DNA from: Hyphomicrobiales bacterium
Lineage (GTDB): Bacteria; Pseudomonadota; Alphaproteobacteria; Rhizobiales; Rhizobiaceae
DNA: 64,000 nt
Direction: 5' to 3'
NCBI GenBank assembly: GCA_900470155.1
Contig: UBZT01000004.1
Span: forward strand, 420,583 to 484,582
Position numbers and translations under genes: made by a program
Notes under the pieces: generated by a model
Told to the model about the DNA's origin: nothing
Database searches by the model: none
Seen by the model: the letters and a program-made list of their open reading frames with translations, nothing else
Shown here: piece by piece, positions 28,918 through 37,599 of the stretch
How the letters are laid out: every line of letters starts with the position of its first letter
Position numbering within the stretch: the stretch's first letter is position 1

Positions 28918-30234
28918 ATGGCGCAGTTCGCCGTTGAAACCGAGATAACAGCGCCGGCCGTGCCGGCCGCTCGGGCAATCCCCGTGATTGCCGCACTGCT
29001 GGCTGCATCGCTGCGCGGACTGGCCCGTTCCAGACCCGTCAATGCAGTGTTTCTGGCTGTCCTTTCTCTCGCCATGGCCGTGCCGCTGTTTTTCGAGGAA
29101 AGCCTGCTGCAGATCGCCTGGCGCCTCTGGCTGTCGCGTCATTTGACCGATCCGGCGGAAAGCACGCTCGGCGTCACCATGATGATCGGCGCCATCGCCT
29201 CGCGCGGGCTCGTCCGCCTGCCGCGCCGCCTTGCCGAGCAGCCGTCGCCGGAGGACGTCGCCCGTGCGGTCGAAATCCTCGCCAGCCAGCCCAATGCCAG
29301 CGCCGGCCTTGTCCGCCTCGGCGACAAGAAGCTGCTGTTTTCCGACTGCGGCCAGGCTTTCATCATGTATGCCCGCCGCGGCCGCTCGATGGTGGCGCTG
29401 TTCGACCCGGTCGGCCCCAAAGCCCTCTGGGCGCCGCTGGCGCTGAAATTCATTGCCGAGGCGAAGAGCCGCCGCTGCCGTCCGGTCTTCTACCAGGTCT
29501 CGGCCGACTTTCTCCCGGTCACCGTCGAGGCCCGGCTCAACGCACTGAAGCTTGGCGAACAGGCGGTGGTCGATCTGTCGCGTTTCAGCCTGGCCGGCGG
29601 CGACTGGTTGAAGCTGCGCCGCTCGATCAACCGCGCCGAACGCGACGGCCTTGAATTCCAGCTGCTGGCGCCAGCCGACGTGCCTGCGGTATTCGACGAA
29701 CTGTCGGCCGTTTCCGATGCCTGGCTTGCCGCACACAAGGCCGGCGAGAAGGGTTTTTCGCTCGGCACGTTCAAACCGCATTATGTCATGTCCGAGCCGG
29801 TCGCCGTCATCCGCCTCGAAGGCCGCATCGTCGCCTTCGCCAATATCCTGACGACAGCTACCGGCGGCGATGCCTTCATCGACCTGATGCGCCATCTGCC
29901 CGGCGCGCATCGCGGCATGATGGACCTGCTGTTTGTCCGGATCATGGAACACCTGAAGGCCGAGGGTTTCCGCAGCCTCAATCTCGGCATGGCACCGCTC
30001 GCCGGCCTGTCGACCCACAAGCGCGCGCCGATCTGGAACCATGTCGGCCGCCAGCTCTATGAAAACGGCGAGCGCTTCTACAATTTCCGCGGCGTGCACG
30101 CGTTCAAGTCTAAATTCGACCCAGACTGGCAGCCGCGTTATCTCGCCGTTGCCGGCGCCGGCTTCCCGATCGCCTCGCTGGTCGATGTCACCATGCTGAT
30201 CGGCGGCGGCCTCAAGGGCGTGTTGCGCCGATGA
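28918..30234 (+). CDS. lpiA: Short LpiA/MprF-type lysyl-phosphatidylglycerol synthase (catalytic domain only)
   Basis: About 438 residues from ATG 28918 (a GTG at 28906 is an alternative). After a single-helix region (VNAVFLAVLSLAMAVPLFF) it reads as the C-terminal synthase domain of MprF proteins (DUF2156, GNAT-like fold): LRRSINRAERDGLEFQLLAP, HYVMSEPVAVIRLEGRIVAF and FRSLNLGMAPLAGLSTHK are family blocks. It would move lysine from tRNA-Lys to phosphatidylglycerol. Known LpiA proteins are roughly 850 residues with a large N-terminal membrane flippase domain, which is missing here. It overlaps acvB by 4 nt, the usual lpiA-acvB pairing. Confidence 0.85.
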   Translation: MAQFAVETEITAPAVPAARAIPVIAALLAASLRGLARSRPVNAVFLAVLSLAMAVPLFFEESLLQIAWRLWLSRHLTDPAESTLGVTMMIGAIASRGLVRLPRRLAEQPSPEDVARAVEILASQPNASAGLVRLGDKKLLFSDCGQAFIMYARRGRSMVALFDPVGPKALWAPLALKFIAEAKSRRCRPVFYQVSADFLPVTVEARLNALKLGEQAVVDLSRFSLAGGDWLKLRRSINRAERDGLEFQLLAPADVPAVFDELSAVSDAWLAAHKAGEKGFSLGTFKPHYVMSEPVAVIRLEGRIVAFANILTTATGGDAFIDLMRHLPGAHRGMMDLLFVRIMEHLKAEGFRSLNLGMAPLAGLSTHKRAPIWNHVGRQLYENGERFYNFRGVHAFKSKFDPDWQPRYLAVAGAGFPIASLVDVTMLIGGGLKGVLRR

Positions 30235-31634
30235 GACGCCTGAAGGCGATCGCGATATCGATGGTCGTGACGCCGGCGCTTGCGAGCCTCGGGCCGATGG
30301 CGCTGGTCGTGGTGTTTGCCCTTGCAGCGTCATTTTCGGTTCCGGCCCGGGCCGCAGATTTCGCCACCGTCAGCCTGCCGACCGACCGGATCGTCATGCC
30401 CGAAGGCGAACCTTCCGGCCTCGTCGTCCTGTTGTCCGACGCCGATGGCTGGGCCGAAGACGAGGACCGCATCCAACGCAGGCTGGTCGACAAAGGCGCC
30501 ATCGTTGTCGGCGTCGATCTGCCAGCCTATCTGGCGGCGCTCGGTCGCGAAACGCGCGATTGCCTCTATCTGGTCTCCGATATCGAAAAGCTCGGCCGCC
30601 AGATCCATCGCGCCCATGGCATCGAGACGTTCCATCCGCCGATCGTCGCCGGCTGGGGCGAGGGCGCAACGCTGGCGCTGGCGATCCTTGCCCAGACGCC
30701 CAACTCGACCATTGCCGAGACTGTCGCGGTCGACCCCGAAGCCGTCCTTCCGCTGGCAAAGCCGCTCTGCACGCCGGCCGAGAAGAAACCGGAGGGCAAT
30801 GGCTTCGTCTATGGCCTGAAACCCGCGCCGCTGCCCGATCCGCTCAGCCTGATCCTGTCGCCGGCGGCAAGTGAAAGCGGCCGCAGCCACGCATTGGCAC
30901 TGAAAGCCTTCAAGCCGGACATCCGGGTGGAAGACAACGCAGACACGGCTGCCTTCCTGTTCGAACGCGAAACCCTGGCCGCACTTGAACGTGGGATGGA
31001 GAGCCGCGCGCCGCTCGACCTGCCGATTGTCGAATTGCCGGCCGAGCCGCGTTTCGACACGCTCGCGATCATCTATTCCGGCGACGGCGGCTGGCGCGAC
31101 ATCGACCAGAAACTCGGCGGTTTTCTCCAGGCCGAAGGCGTCCCGGTCATCGGTCTCGACGCGCTGCGCTATTTCTGGCAGGAGCGCAGCCCGGAGCAGA
31201 CCGCAGAAGACCTGTCGCGCATCATCGCCACCTATCGCCAGCGCTTCGGCGTCCGGAATGTCGTGTTGATTGGCTATTCCTTCGGCGCCGACATCCTGCC
31301 CGCCACCTACAACCGCCTGCCGCCGGCCGACAAGGCCGTGGTCAGCCAGCTCTCCCTGCTGGCGCTGTCGCACAAGGCCGATTTCGAGATCGCCGTCACT
31401 GGCTGGCTCGGCATGAGTGGCACCGGCAAGCACGGCGATCCGGTCGAGCACCTGAAGACGGTCGAAGCGGCCAAGATCCAGTGCATCTACGGTATTGCGG
31501 AAACGGCGAGCGCCTGTCCGGCTGTCGCTGCCATCAGCGGCGCCCAGGTGATAGCCCGCCCCGGCGGCCATCATTTCGACGGCAATTACAAGCTGCTCAG
31601 CGATCTGGTCCTGAAGCGTCTCGGCTCGACCTGA
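30231..31634 (+). CDS. acvB: AcvB/VirJ family protein, probable lysyl-phosphatidylglycerol hydrolase
   Basis: 467 residues with a signal peptide (AIAISMVVTPALASLGPMAL and on to SVPARAADF). Two VirJ-like alpha/beta-hydrolase halves are visible. The second has an intact nucleophile elbow LIGYSFGADILP (Ser350) and ends with GGHHFDGNYKLL, the catalytic His. The first half has the elbow VAGWGEGATLA with Glu144 where Ser is expected, so it is probably not catalytic. In Agrobacterium, AcvB hydrolyses lysyl-phosphatidylglycerol made by LpiA and is required for virulence; R. tropici atvA is the equivalent acid-tolerance gene. ATG overlaps the lpiA stop. Confidence 0.93.
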   Translation: MRRLKAIAISMVVTPALASLGPMALVVVFALAASFSVPARAADFATVSLPTDRIVMPEGEPSGLVVLLSDADGWAEDEDRIQRRLVDKGAIVVGVDLPAYLAALGRETRDCLYLVSDIEKLGRQIHRAHGIETFHPPIVAGWGEGATLALAILAQTPNSTIAETVAVDPEAVLPLAKPLCTPAEKKPEGNGFVYGLKPAPLPDPLSLILSPAASESGRSHALALKAFKPDIRVEDNADTAAFLFERETLAALERGMESRAPLDLPIVELPAEPRFDTLAIIYSGDGGWRDIDQKLGGFLQAEGVPVIGLDALRYFWQERSPEQTAEDLSRIIATYRQRFGVRNVVLIGYSFGADILPATYNRLPPADKAVVSQLSLLALSHKADFEIAVTGWLGMSGTGKHGDPVEHLKTVEAAKIQCIYGIAETASACPAVAAISGAQVIARPGGHHFDGNYKLLSDLVLKRLGST

Positions 31635-31750
31635 GCAGAGACGTTGGGGGTAGCGCCGGAAAACCTTTGCCCGCGGTAGCAAACCTCATGCCTTATCAGC
31701 TCTTGCATTCTGCGCTATATTGACGGGCAGTTCCAACCGGACCATCGCCG
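31635..31750. other. Short intergenic stretch
   Basis: No feature beyond a weak inverted repeat around the acvB stop. It should carry the promoter of the toxin-antitoxin pair. Confidence 0.3.
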
Positions 31751-32035
31751 ATGACCTCGAATGCCAAACCCCAAGCCAAGCCGAGCGTGTTGCAGGACGA
31801 GGAATTCCAGGCCGCTGCCAAAAGCGTGCTGCGCGAGGGAGAAACCGTCTCTGACCTAATCGACCGATCCGCCCGCGCCGAGGTCGAATATCGCAAGGCC
31901 CAGGCCGCTTTCATCGCAAGAGGGCTGGCGTCGCTGAAAGAGATGGAAGAGACCGGCGTATATTATACCGCTGAGGAGGTGCATGCCGAGTTGCGTGCCA
32001 TGCTTGACGCCAAGAAGGCCGAGCTGGCGAAGTGA
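31751..32035 (+). CDS. Antitoxin of a ParDE-like pair (YlcI/YnfO-like)
   Basis: 94 residues. The start KPSVLQDEEFQAAAKSVLRE and ETVSDLIDRSARAEVEYRKA match the ribbon-helix-helix ParD-like class common in rhizobia; the C-terminus YYTAEEVHAELRAMLDAKKA would wrap the toxin. Such antitoxins repress their own operon and block the toxin. The stop overlaps the toxin GTG start by 4 nt (GTGA), as usual for this type. The pair lies between acvB and betA. Confidence 0.8.
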   Translation: MTSNAKPQAKPSVLQDEEFQAAAKSVLREGETVSDLIDRSARAEVEYRKAQAAFIARGLASLKEMEETGVYYTAEEVHAELRAMLDAKKAELAK

Positions 32036-32331
32036 GGTGGCGGATCCACTACACCCCGAATGCGCGTGCGGACTTGACGCGACTCTATCGGTTTCTGCTG
32101 GATAAAGATCTGGTTGCCGCAGAGCATGCTCTGGCGTCAATTATCAAGACCGTAAATACGCTGGCAGATTTTCCGCTTGCGGGCCGGAAATCGTCCGGTT
32201 CAGATGAAAATCTGCGCCAGTTGGTCATTCCATTTGGACGCTCCGGCTATCTGGCTCTGTACCATCTTCAAACGGGAAACACCGTCGTCATTCTTGCGAT
32301 CCGCCACCAGCGCGAGGATGACTACCGTTGA
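32032..32331 (+). CDS. ParE/RelE family toxin
   Basis: 99 residues from GTG 32032. The fold blocks are visible: RIHYTPNARADLTRLYRFLL, DFPLAGRKSSGSDENLRQLV and VVILAIRHQREDDY at the C-terminus. ParE-type toxins inhibit DNA gyrase, RelE-type cleave mRNA at the ribosome; the C-terminal RHQRE fits the ParE-like group (conserved His-Gln-Arg near the end). Overlap with the antitoxin indicates co-translation. It converges with betA, 10 bp from its stop. Confidence 0.85.
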   Translation: MRWRIHYTPNARADLTRLYRFLLDKDLVAAEHALASIIKTVNTLADFPLAGRKSSGSDENLRQLVIPFGRSGYLALYHLQTGNTVVILAIRHQREDDYR

Positions 32332-32341
32332 CCTTTCGGCC

Positions 32342-33997
32342 TCACCGGTCACTCGTCTCCCACCGCGGATTGATCCACGGTTCCTGGTTGCTGCGGGGCA
32401 GGGGCTGCTTGCCGAGAATATGGTCGGCAGCCTTTTCGCCGGTCATGATCGACGGGCCGTTGAGATTGCCATAGGTCAGGCGCGGGAAGATCGAGCTATC
32501 GGCGACGCGCAGGCCCTCGACGCCGATCACCCGGCATTCCGGATCGACGACGGCCATCGGGTCGTCTTTTGAGCCCATCTTGCAGGTGCCGCTCGGGTGA
32601 TAGGCGCTTTCCAGGTGTTCACGCAGGAAGGCATCGATCTGATCGTCGCTCTGCACGCCTTCGCCGGGCTGGATTTCCGGTCCGCGAAACGCGTCGAAAG
32701 CCTTCTGGCCGAAGATCTCGCGGGTGAGGCGCACGCAGTGGCGGAATTTCACCCAGTCTTCCTCATGGCTCATATAGTTGAAGTTGATCAGCGGGTCGGC
32801 CATCGGGTCGGCCGAGGCGAGCGTCACCGCACCGCGCGACTTCGAATGGTTGTAGCCGACATGCACCTGGAAGCCGTGGCTTTTCGCCGCCGCCTTGCCG
32901 TCATAGGAAATCGCCACCGGCAGGAAGTGGAACTGGATATCCGGCTGCTTGACGCCGGGCGCCGAGCGCACGAAGGCGCAGCTCTCGAACTGGTTCGAGC
33001 CGCCCAGTCCCGTGCCGGAAAACAGCCACTGCGCGCCGGCAACCCCCTGCCAGAACCAGGGCAGCCAGGAATAGAGCGACACAGGCTTCGTTGATACCTG
33101 CTGGAAGTAGAATTCCATGTGGTCCATCAGGTTAGCGCCGACGCCCGGCCGGTCGACCTTGACCTCGATGCCCTTGTCCTTCAGATGCGCCGCCGGCCCG
33201 ATGCCCGACAGCATCAGAAGCTTCGGCGAGTTGAACGACGATGCCGAGACGATCACCTCGCGATTGGCCCTTACGATCTCGATCTTGCCGCCACGCTCGA
33301 TCTCGACGCCGACGGCCCGGCCGTTCTCGATGACGATTCTGCGGGCAAAGCAGCGCACCAGCTCGACATTCGGCCGCTTCATCGCCGGCTTCAGATAGGC
33401 ATTGGCGGCAGACCAGCGGCGCGAGCGCCAGATCGTCTGCTCCATCAGGCCGAAGCCCTCCTGCTTTTCGCCGTTATAGTCTTGGGTGGTCTCGAAACCC
33501 GCCTCGCGGCCGGCCTCGACAAAGGCACGCACCAGCGGGTTCTTCGCCGGTCCGCGCTGCACATGCAGCGGCCCGTCCGTGCCGCGCCAGCCGTCCTGGC
33601 CGCCATGCGAATTTTCCATGCGCTTGAAATAGGGCAGCACATCCGCATAGGCCCAGCCGGTGGCACCCAGTTCCTGCCAGCTGTCGAAATCGTCCGCCGA
33701 ACCGCGCACATAGACCATGCCGTTGATCGACGACGACCCGCCGATCACTTTTCCCCGCGGCGCGGTGATCCGGCGATTGTTGAGGTTCGGCTCCGGTTCC
33801 GACAGATAACCCCAGTTGTAGCGCTTCATGCTCATCGGCCAGGCGAGTGCCGCCGGCATCTGGATGAACGGCCCGATATCCGAACCGCCATATTCGAGCA
33901 CCATGACGCTATGCTTGCCGTCTTCGGAGAGGCGATAGGCCATGGCCGAACCGGCCGAGCCCGAGCCGATGATGATGAAGTCTGCTTGATGGGTCAT
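32342..33997 (-). CDS. betA: Choline dehydrogenase
   Basis: 551 residues, the usual BetA length. N-terminal FAD-binding [19 protein letters not shown], then [14 protein letters not shown] of the GMC oxidoreductase family, and the C-terminal catalytic block HPSGTCKMG and [13 protein letters not shown]. BetA oxidises choline to betaine aldehyde (and on to betaine) at the membrane. Start at ATG 33997 ([11 protein letters not shown]); an upstream frame exists but has no family likeness. It is separated from betB-betI (35-37 kb) by a fused toxin-antitoxin gene and a palindromic repeat, although the bet genes are commonly adjacent. Confidence 0.96.
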   Translation of the reverse strand: MTHQADFIIIGSGSAGSAMAYRLSEDGKHSVMVLEYGGSDIGPFIQMPAALAWPMSMKRYNWGYLSEPEPNLNNRRITAPRGKVIGGSSSINGMVYVRGSADDFDSWQELGATGWAYADVLPYFKRMENSHGGQDGWRGTDGPLHVQRGPAKNPLVRAFVEAGREAGFETTQDYNGEKQEGFGLMEQTIWRSRRWSAANAYLKPAMKRPNVELVRCFARRIVIENGRAVGVEIERGGKIEIVRANREVIVSASSFNSPKLLMLSGIGPAAHLKDKGIEVKVDRPGVGANLMDHMEFYFQQVSTKPVSLYSWLPWFWQGVAGAQWLFSGTGLGGSNQFESCAFVRSAPGVKQPDIQFHFLPVAISYDGKAAAKSHGFQVHVGYNHSKSRGAVTLASADPMADPLINFNYMSHEEDWVKFRHCVRLTREIFGQKAFDAFRGPEIQPGEGVQSDDQIDAFLREHLESAYHPSGTCKMGSKDDPMAVVDPECRVIGVEGLRVADSSIFPRLTYGNLNGPSIMTGEKAADHILGKQPLPRSNQEPWINPRWETSDR

Positions 33998-34091
33998 GGA
34001 GAGGTCCAACGGATTAGTGGAAAGGGTGACAGGATCATCGCGCTGCGCTATAATCTGGTGCATCGGTATCGCTGAGAGCGACGGTGGCGGG

Positions 34092-34694
34092 ATGAAGGAA
34101 GTCGTGGTTTCCCAGCGCGCCGACAAGGCGCTGCAGAGCATGCAACTGAAGCGCCGGCTCGCGATCATCGCAAAGGTGAAAGCCTATGCTCGCTGCGAGA
34201 GGGTTGACATCAACAAGATGAAGGACATGGAACTCTGGCGTATCAGAGTTGGCGACGACCGGGTCATCATCGACGATCAGGGCCGGATTGTTTTGATCGT
34301 GGCGGCCGGACCGCGTGGCAGCATCTACAAGGAAAAGGAAGCTATGGGACGGATCCAGAGGATCGAAATCGAGGGCAAGGCCTATGTCCTGCTGAGCGAA
34401 GAAGACTACGAGGACCTTGTCGATGGTCTCGAAGCCAGTGCTGTGCTGGCTGAAATTGCGGGCGGCCAGGAGGTGTGGCCACTGGACATCGTCGAAGCTC
34501 GCGTCAATGGTGAAAACCCTGTTCGTGTTTTCCGCACCTACCGCAAGATGACCGTCTCCGACCTCGCCGCCGCCGCCGGCATTTCCCAGCCTTACCTGTC
34601 CGAAATCGAGAGTGGCAAGAAGACCGGTTCCGTCGACGTGCTGAAGCGCATTGCGGCCGCCCTGAAGGTCGATCTCGACGATATTGTCGTGTGA
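34092..34694 (+). CDS. In-frame fusion of a RelE/ParE toxin and an HTH antitoxin
   Basis: 200 residues as one frame from ATG 34092. Residues 1-81 are a RelE-like toxin ([44 protein letters not shown]), which in relatives ends near GPRGxIYK. Residues 85-200 are an XRE-type antitoxin ([17 protein letters not shown], then [22 protein letters not shown]). No stop lies between them; a GGAAAAGGAAG precedes the internal ATG at 34344, so the antitoxin may also be made alone. One base change (TAG to AAG) could have produced the fusion. It lies between betA and the repeat. Confidence 0.8.
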   Translation: MKEVVVSQRADKALQSMQLKRRLAIIAKVKAYARCERVDINKMKDMELWRIRVGDDRVIIDDQGRIVLIVAAGPRGSIYKEKEAMGRIQRIEIEGKAYVLLSEEDYEDLVDGLEASAVLAEIAGGQEVWPLDIVEARVNGENPVRVFRTYRKMTVSDLAAAAGISQPYLSEIESGKKTGSVDVLKRIAAALKVDLDDIVV

Positions 34695-34736
34695 GCCGAA
34701 ACGCAGGCTGGCCGCCTGAATGGAGTGTCGCGCCAG

Positions 34737-34938
34737 CCCCTCTCTGGACTGCCCCTCTCTGGACTGCCCCCCTCTGGCCTGCCGGCCATCTCCCCCACAA
34801 GGGGGGAGATCGGCAAGACGCGCCGGCCTTGCCCGCAGGGGCGCTGTGCTGAATAGTCGAGCGGTATTGGAGGCGGAAGCCTGTGCCGCGCGTGATCTCC
34901 CCCCGTGTGGGGGAGATGCCCGGCAGGGCAGAGGGGGG
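34737..34938. repeat. RIME-like element with a triplicated 15-bp end
   Basis: A second copy of the mosaic element at 17837-17986. It runs CCCCCCTCTGGCCTGCC...ATCTCCCCCACAAGG at 34767 to GGGCAGAGGGGGG at 34938, with its own palindromes ATCTCCCCCAC... and ATCTCCCCCC. Its left end is preceded by two extra 15-bp units, CCCCTCTCTGGACTG at 34737 and 34752, then CCCCCCTCTGGCCTG at 34767, a tandem triplication. It separates betB from the fused toxin-antitoxin gene. Confidence 0.8.
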
Positions 34939-34965
34939 CGAGCTTGCGCGACAGCCGCGTTCATC

Positions 34966-36444
34966 TCAATACGGCGCCTCGCACTTGCCCATGCCGACAT
35001 AAACCGTCTTCAGCTCGCTGTAATGCTCCAGCGCCGCTGCCGAATTCTCGCGGCCGAAGCCCGACTGCTTCGAGCCGCCGAACGGGATTTCGACCGGGCA
35101 GAGATTGTAGGTATTGATCCACAGCGTACCTGCCTCGAGCTGGTCGACCACTCGGTGCGCGCGGGAAAAATCCGCCGTGAACACGCCGGCCGAAAGGCCG
35201 AATTCCGTCGCATTGGCGCGGCCGATCACCTCGGCCTCGTCGTCGAAGTCGAGCACGCACATGACAGGCCCGAAGATTTCCTCGCGGGCGATGGTCATGT
35301 CGTCGGTGACATCGGCAAACACCGTCGGCTGGATGTAATAGCCTTCGCCGGCGCCCTTGCTCGGCGAGACATTGTTGGGAATGCCGCCGCCGGTCACAAG
35401 CGTGGCGCCCTCGGCCTTGCCCTTTTCGATATAGCCGAGCACCTTTTCGCGCTGCGCCCAGGAGACCATCGGCCCCATCTGCGTCGCTTCGTCCTGCGGG
35501 TCGCCGATGATGATCGCCTCGGTCCGCTCTTTCAGCCGGGCGAGGAACCTGTCCTTCATCGCCTTGTGCACGAAGACGCGCGTGCCGTTCGAGCAGACCT
35601 GGCCGGTGGAATAGAAATTGCCGAGCATGGCGCCGGAAATGGCGCTTTCCATATCGGCATCGTCGAACACGATCAGCGGCGACTTGCCGCCGAGTTCCAT
35701 GGTGACGTGCTTGAGCGAGCCGGCTGCTGCGGCGGCCACCTTGCGGCCGGTCGGCACCGAGCCGGTCAGCGACACCTTGGCGACATCAGCGTGGTTGACC
35801 AAAAGCGGACCGGTGTCGCGGTCGCCCTGGATGACATTGTAGACGCCCTTCGGCACACCCGCCTCGATCAGGATCTCGGCGATCTTCAATGCGCCCAGCG
35901 GTGTCATTTCCGATGGCTTGAACACCATGGCATTGCCGGCGGCGAGCGCCGGCGCGCCCTTCCAGCAGGCGATCTGCTGCGGATAGTTCCAGGCTCCGAT
36001 GCCGACGACCACACCGAGCGGCACGCGCTTGGTATAGGCCCAGTCGCCACCCAGCGGGATCTGGCTGCCGTTCAGCGCAGTAGCAATGATGCCGCCGAAG
36101 AATTCGAAACTGTCGGCGCCCGACGTCGCATCGGCGACGATGGTTTCCTGGATCGGCTTGCCGGTATCGAGCGTCTCGAGTTCCGAAAGCTCGCGGTTGC
36201 GCTCCCGCATGATCTCGGCCGCCTTCTTCAGGATCCGGCCGCGGGCCGTAGGGCTCATCGCGCCCCATTCCTTCTGGGCGCATTTGGCAGAAGCGATTGC
36301 CTTTTCGACGATCGCAGGCGTTGCCGCATGCAGCTTGGCGATCACTTCGCCGGTCGCCGGATAGATGCTTTCGATCACGGTGCCGGCGGTATCTTCGACA
36401 TATTCTCCGTCGATGAAGTGGGAAGCTTTCGGTTGGGCTTTCAT
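34966..36444 (-). CDS. betB: Betaine aldehyde dehydrogenase
   Basis: 492 residues from ATG 36444, with GGAGAGA upstream. An ALDH of the BetB group: [19 protein letters not shown] (cofactor lysine), [16 protein letters not shown] with the general-base Glu, and [17 protein letters not shown] with the catalytic Cys. It oxidises betaine aldehyde to glycine betaine with NAD(P). Conserved N-terminal [14 protein letters not shown] also fits. Last gene of the betI-betB unit on the minus strand; a palindromic repeat sits in the gap between them. Confidence 0.96.
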   Translation of the reverse strand: MKAQPKASHFIDGEYVEDTAGTVIESIYPATGEVIAKLHAATPAIVEKAIASAKCAQKEWGAMSPTARGRILKKAAEIMRERNRELSELETLDTGKPIQETIVADATSGADSFEFFGGIIATALNGSQIPLGGDWAYTKRVPLGVVVGIGAWNYPQQIACWKGAPALAAGNAMVFKPSEMTPLGALKIAEILIEAGVPKGVYNVIQGDRDTGPLLVNHADVAKVSLTGSVPTGRKVAAAAAGSLKHVTMELGGKSPLIVFDDADMESAISGAMLGNFYSTGQVCSNGTRVFVHKAMKDRFLARLKERTEAIIIGDPQDEATQMGPMVSWAQREKVLGYIEKGKAEGATLVTGGGIPNNVSPSKGAGEGYYIQPTVFADVTDDMTIAREEIFGPVMCVLDFDDEAEVIGRANATEFGLSAGVFTADFSRAHRVVDQLEAGTLWINTYNLCPVEIPFGGSKQSGFGRENSAAALEHYSELKTVYVGMGKCEAPY

Positions 36445-36493
36445 GATGTCTCTCCGGACGGGTGTTCGTGTCAGTCTTGTCATCGGGTCTATG

Positions 36494-36615
36494 CCCCTCA
36501 TCCCCGGCGCAACGTGTTGCGCCTGACCCTGCCGGGCACCTTCTTCCCGCAGGCGGGGAGAAGGAGGCGCGAGGCTAGCGTTCGGCTTTCCCTCTCCCCG
36601 CCTGCGGGCAGAGGG
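36494..36615. repeat. Palindromic intergenic repeat overlapping the 3' end of betI
   Basis: Boundaries CCCCTCATCCCCGG at ~36494 and GCAGAGGG at ~36612. It contains CACCTTCTTCCCGCAGGC-GGGGAGAAGG and CCCTCTCCCCGCCTGCGGG-CAGAGGG palindromes. A related copy is at 61164-61290. The element overlaps betI from 36575, so its sequence encodes the end of that protein. Confidence 0.75.
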
Positions 36616-37210
36616 CAATCTGTTCGGCGGTCACCGCGTGCAGCTGCCCAGTGACATAGTCCTCGACCAGCGCCACCGAGGCCTCGATCCCGAGCGGGAC
36701 CGAGCGCAGACTCTGGCGGATATAGAGCCCGTCGATCATCGCCGCCGCGCCGTCGGCGATGCGGCTTGCGTCATCGCGCGCGCAAAGCGGCGTAAGGCCC
36801 GACATCAGGTTGGAATGCAGCCGCCGCGCATAGAGCGCCAGCAATCGCCGCGTTTCTTCCGAACGCTGCGCCTCGGAATAGAAGGCAAGCCAGGCCGCGA
36901 CGACATCCGGGGCAAACTGTCCGGCCTGGAAATTCACCCGGATCACCGCGGAGACGCGCGCGCGCGGCGTCTGCGCCGTTGCAAGCGCTGCCACGACATC
37001 CGTCTTCAATTGCCGGAGCAGTGAGCGGATGGTCTCGATCAGCAATTGCTCCTTGGAGCCGAAATAGTGATGCGCCAAGGCAGGCGAAACGCCAGCCTCG
37101 CGGGCAATCTCGGACATCGTCACCGACAGCGAGCCATGGTGGCCGATCGCTTTCAGCGCTGCATCGACAAGCGCCTTGCGGCGCACGGGTTCCATTCCGA
37201 TTTTCGGCAT
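36575..37210 (-). CDS. betI: TetR-family choline-responsive repressor
   Basis: 211 residues from ATG 37210 with GAGGA upstream. The TetR HTH is [20 protein letters not shown]; the next block [15 protein letters not shown] and the domain [22 protein letters not shown] are BetI-like. It represses the bet genes until choline is present. The last ~16 residues ([17 protein letters not shown]) are encoded by the palindromic repeat, so the natural C-terminus was probably replaced or extended by repeat insertion. The BetI operator lies 30 bp upstream. Confidence 0.92.
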   Translation of the reverse strand: MPKIGMEPVRRKALVDAALKAIGHHGSLSVTMSEIAREAGVSPALAHHYFGSKEQLLIETIRSLLRQLKTDVVAALATAQTPRARVSAVIRVNFQAGQFAPDVVAAWLAFYSEAQRSEETRRLLALYARRLHSNLMSGLTPLCARDDASRIADGAAAMIDGLYIRQSLRSVPLGIEASVALVEDYVTGQLHAVTAEQIALCPQAGRGKAER

Positions 37211-37240
37211 CGAGCAATCCTCTCGAGGGGTAATATATTT

Positions 37241-37260
37241 TTGATTGACTGATCAATCAA
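37241..37260. promoter_or_regulatory. BetI-type operator
   Basis: TTGATTGA-CTGA-TCAATCAA is a perfect 8-bp inverted repeat with a 4-bp spacer, in the betI leader. It matches the BetI box pattern remembered from E. coli and rhizobia (TTGATTG...CAATCAA). betI binding here would give autoregulation and control of betB. Confidence 0.85.
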
Positions 37261-37599
37261 TGAAAATCTTGCCGTCAACATCGTTGATCGCAACAGACTT
37301 CGCCACGCTGTCGACGGATCGTTTACGGTAAATCCAGACACCGGAACTGGTCATGGCGCAACCGGTGGTTCGCCGCAGGGTAATGCGGCCGAAGCCGCAG
37401 ACACGACAAAAGCGCTTCTGCGCCGGACGGTCACGATGCAAGACAGGTTGTGACGCGCGTGCCCGAATGCCGAGACGCTTCGCGCACAGGTAGGGCCGTC
37501 ATCAAATGTTCATACGGCTGTCACATCCCGGAAAGGTTTTCTTGACGAATTGCAGGCCAAGTTTCGTCCTATAAAAACAAATGCATACTGGAGATAGTC
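37261..37599. other. Intergenic stretch upstream of the EAL-CBS-GGDEF gene
   Basis: 340 bp. TATAAA at about 37572-37577 might be a -10 box for the plus-strand gene, without a good -35. GGAG just before ATG 37600 is its ribosome site. Nothing else seen. Confidence 0.35.

Noticed and set aside
34737..34938. Short CRISPR-like array at the 15-bp triplicate
   Set aside because: Units are directly abutting without spacers and belong to the border of a palindromic element.
34720..36654. Plus-strand 644-codon frame over betB
   Set aside because: Antisense shadow; starts within the palindromic repeat and ends in another, and lacks protein-like composition.
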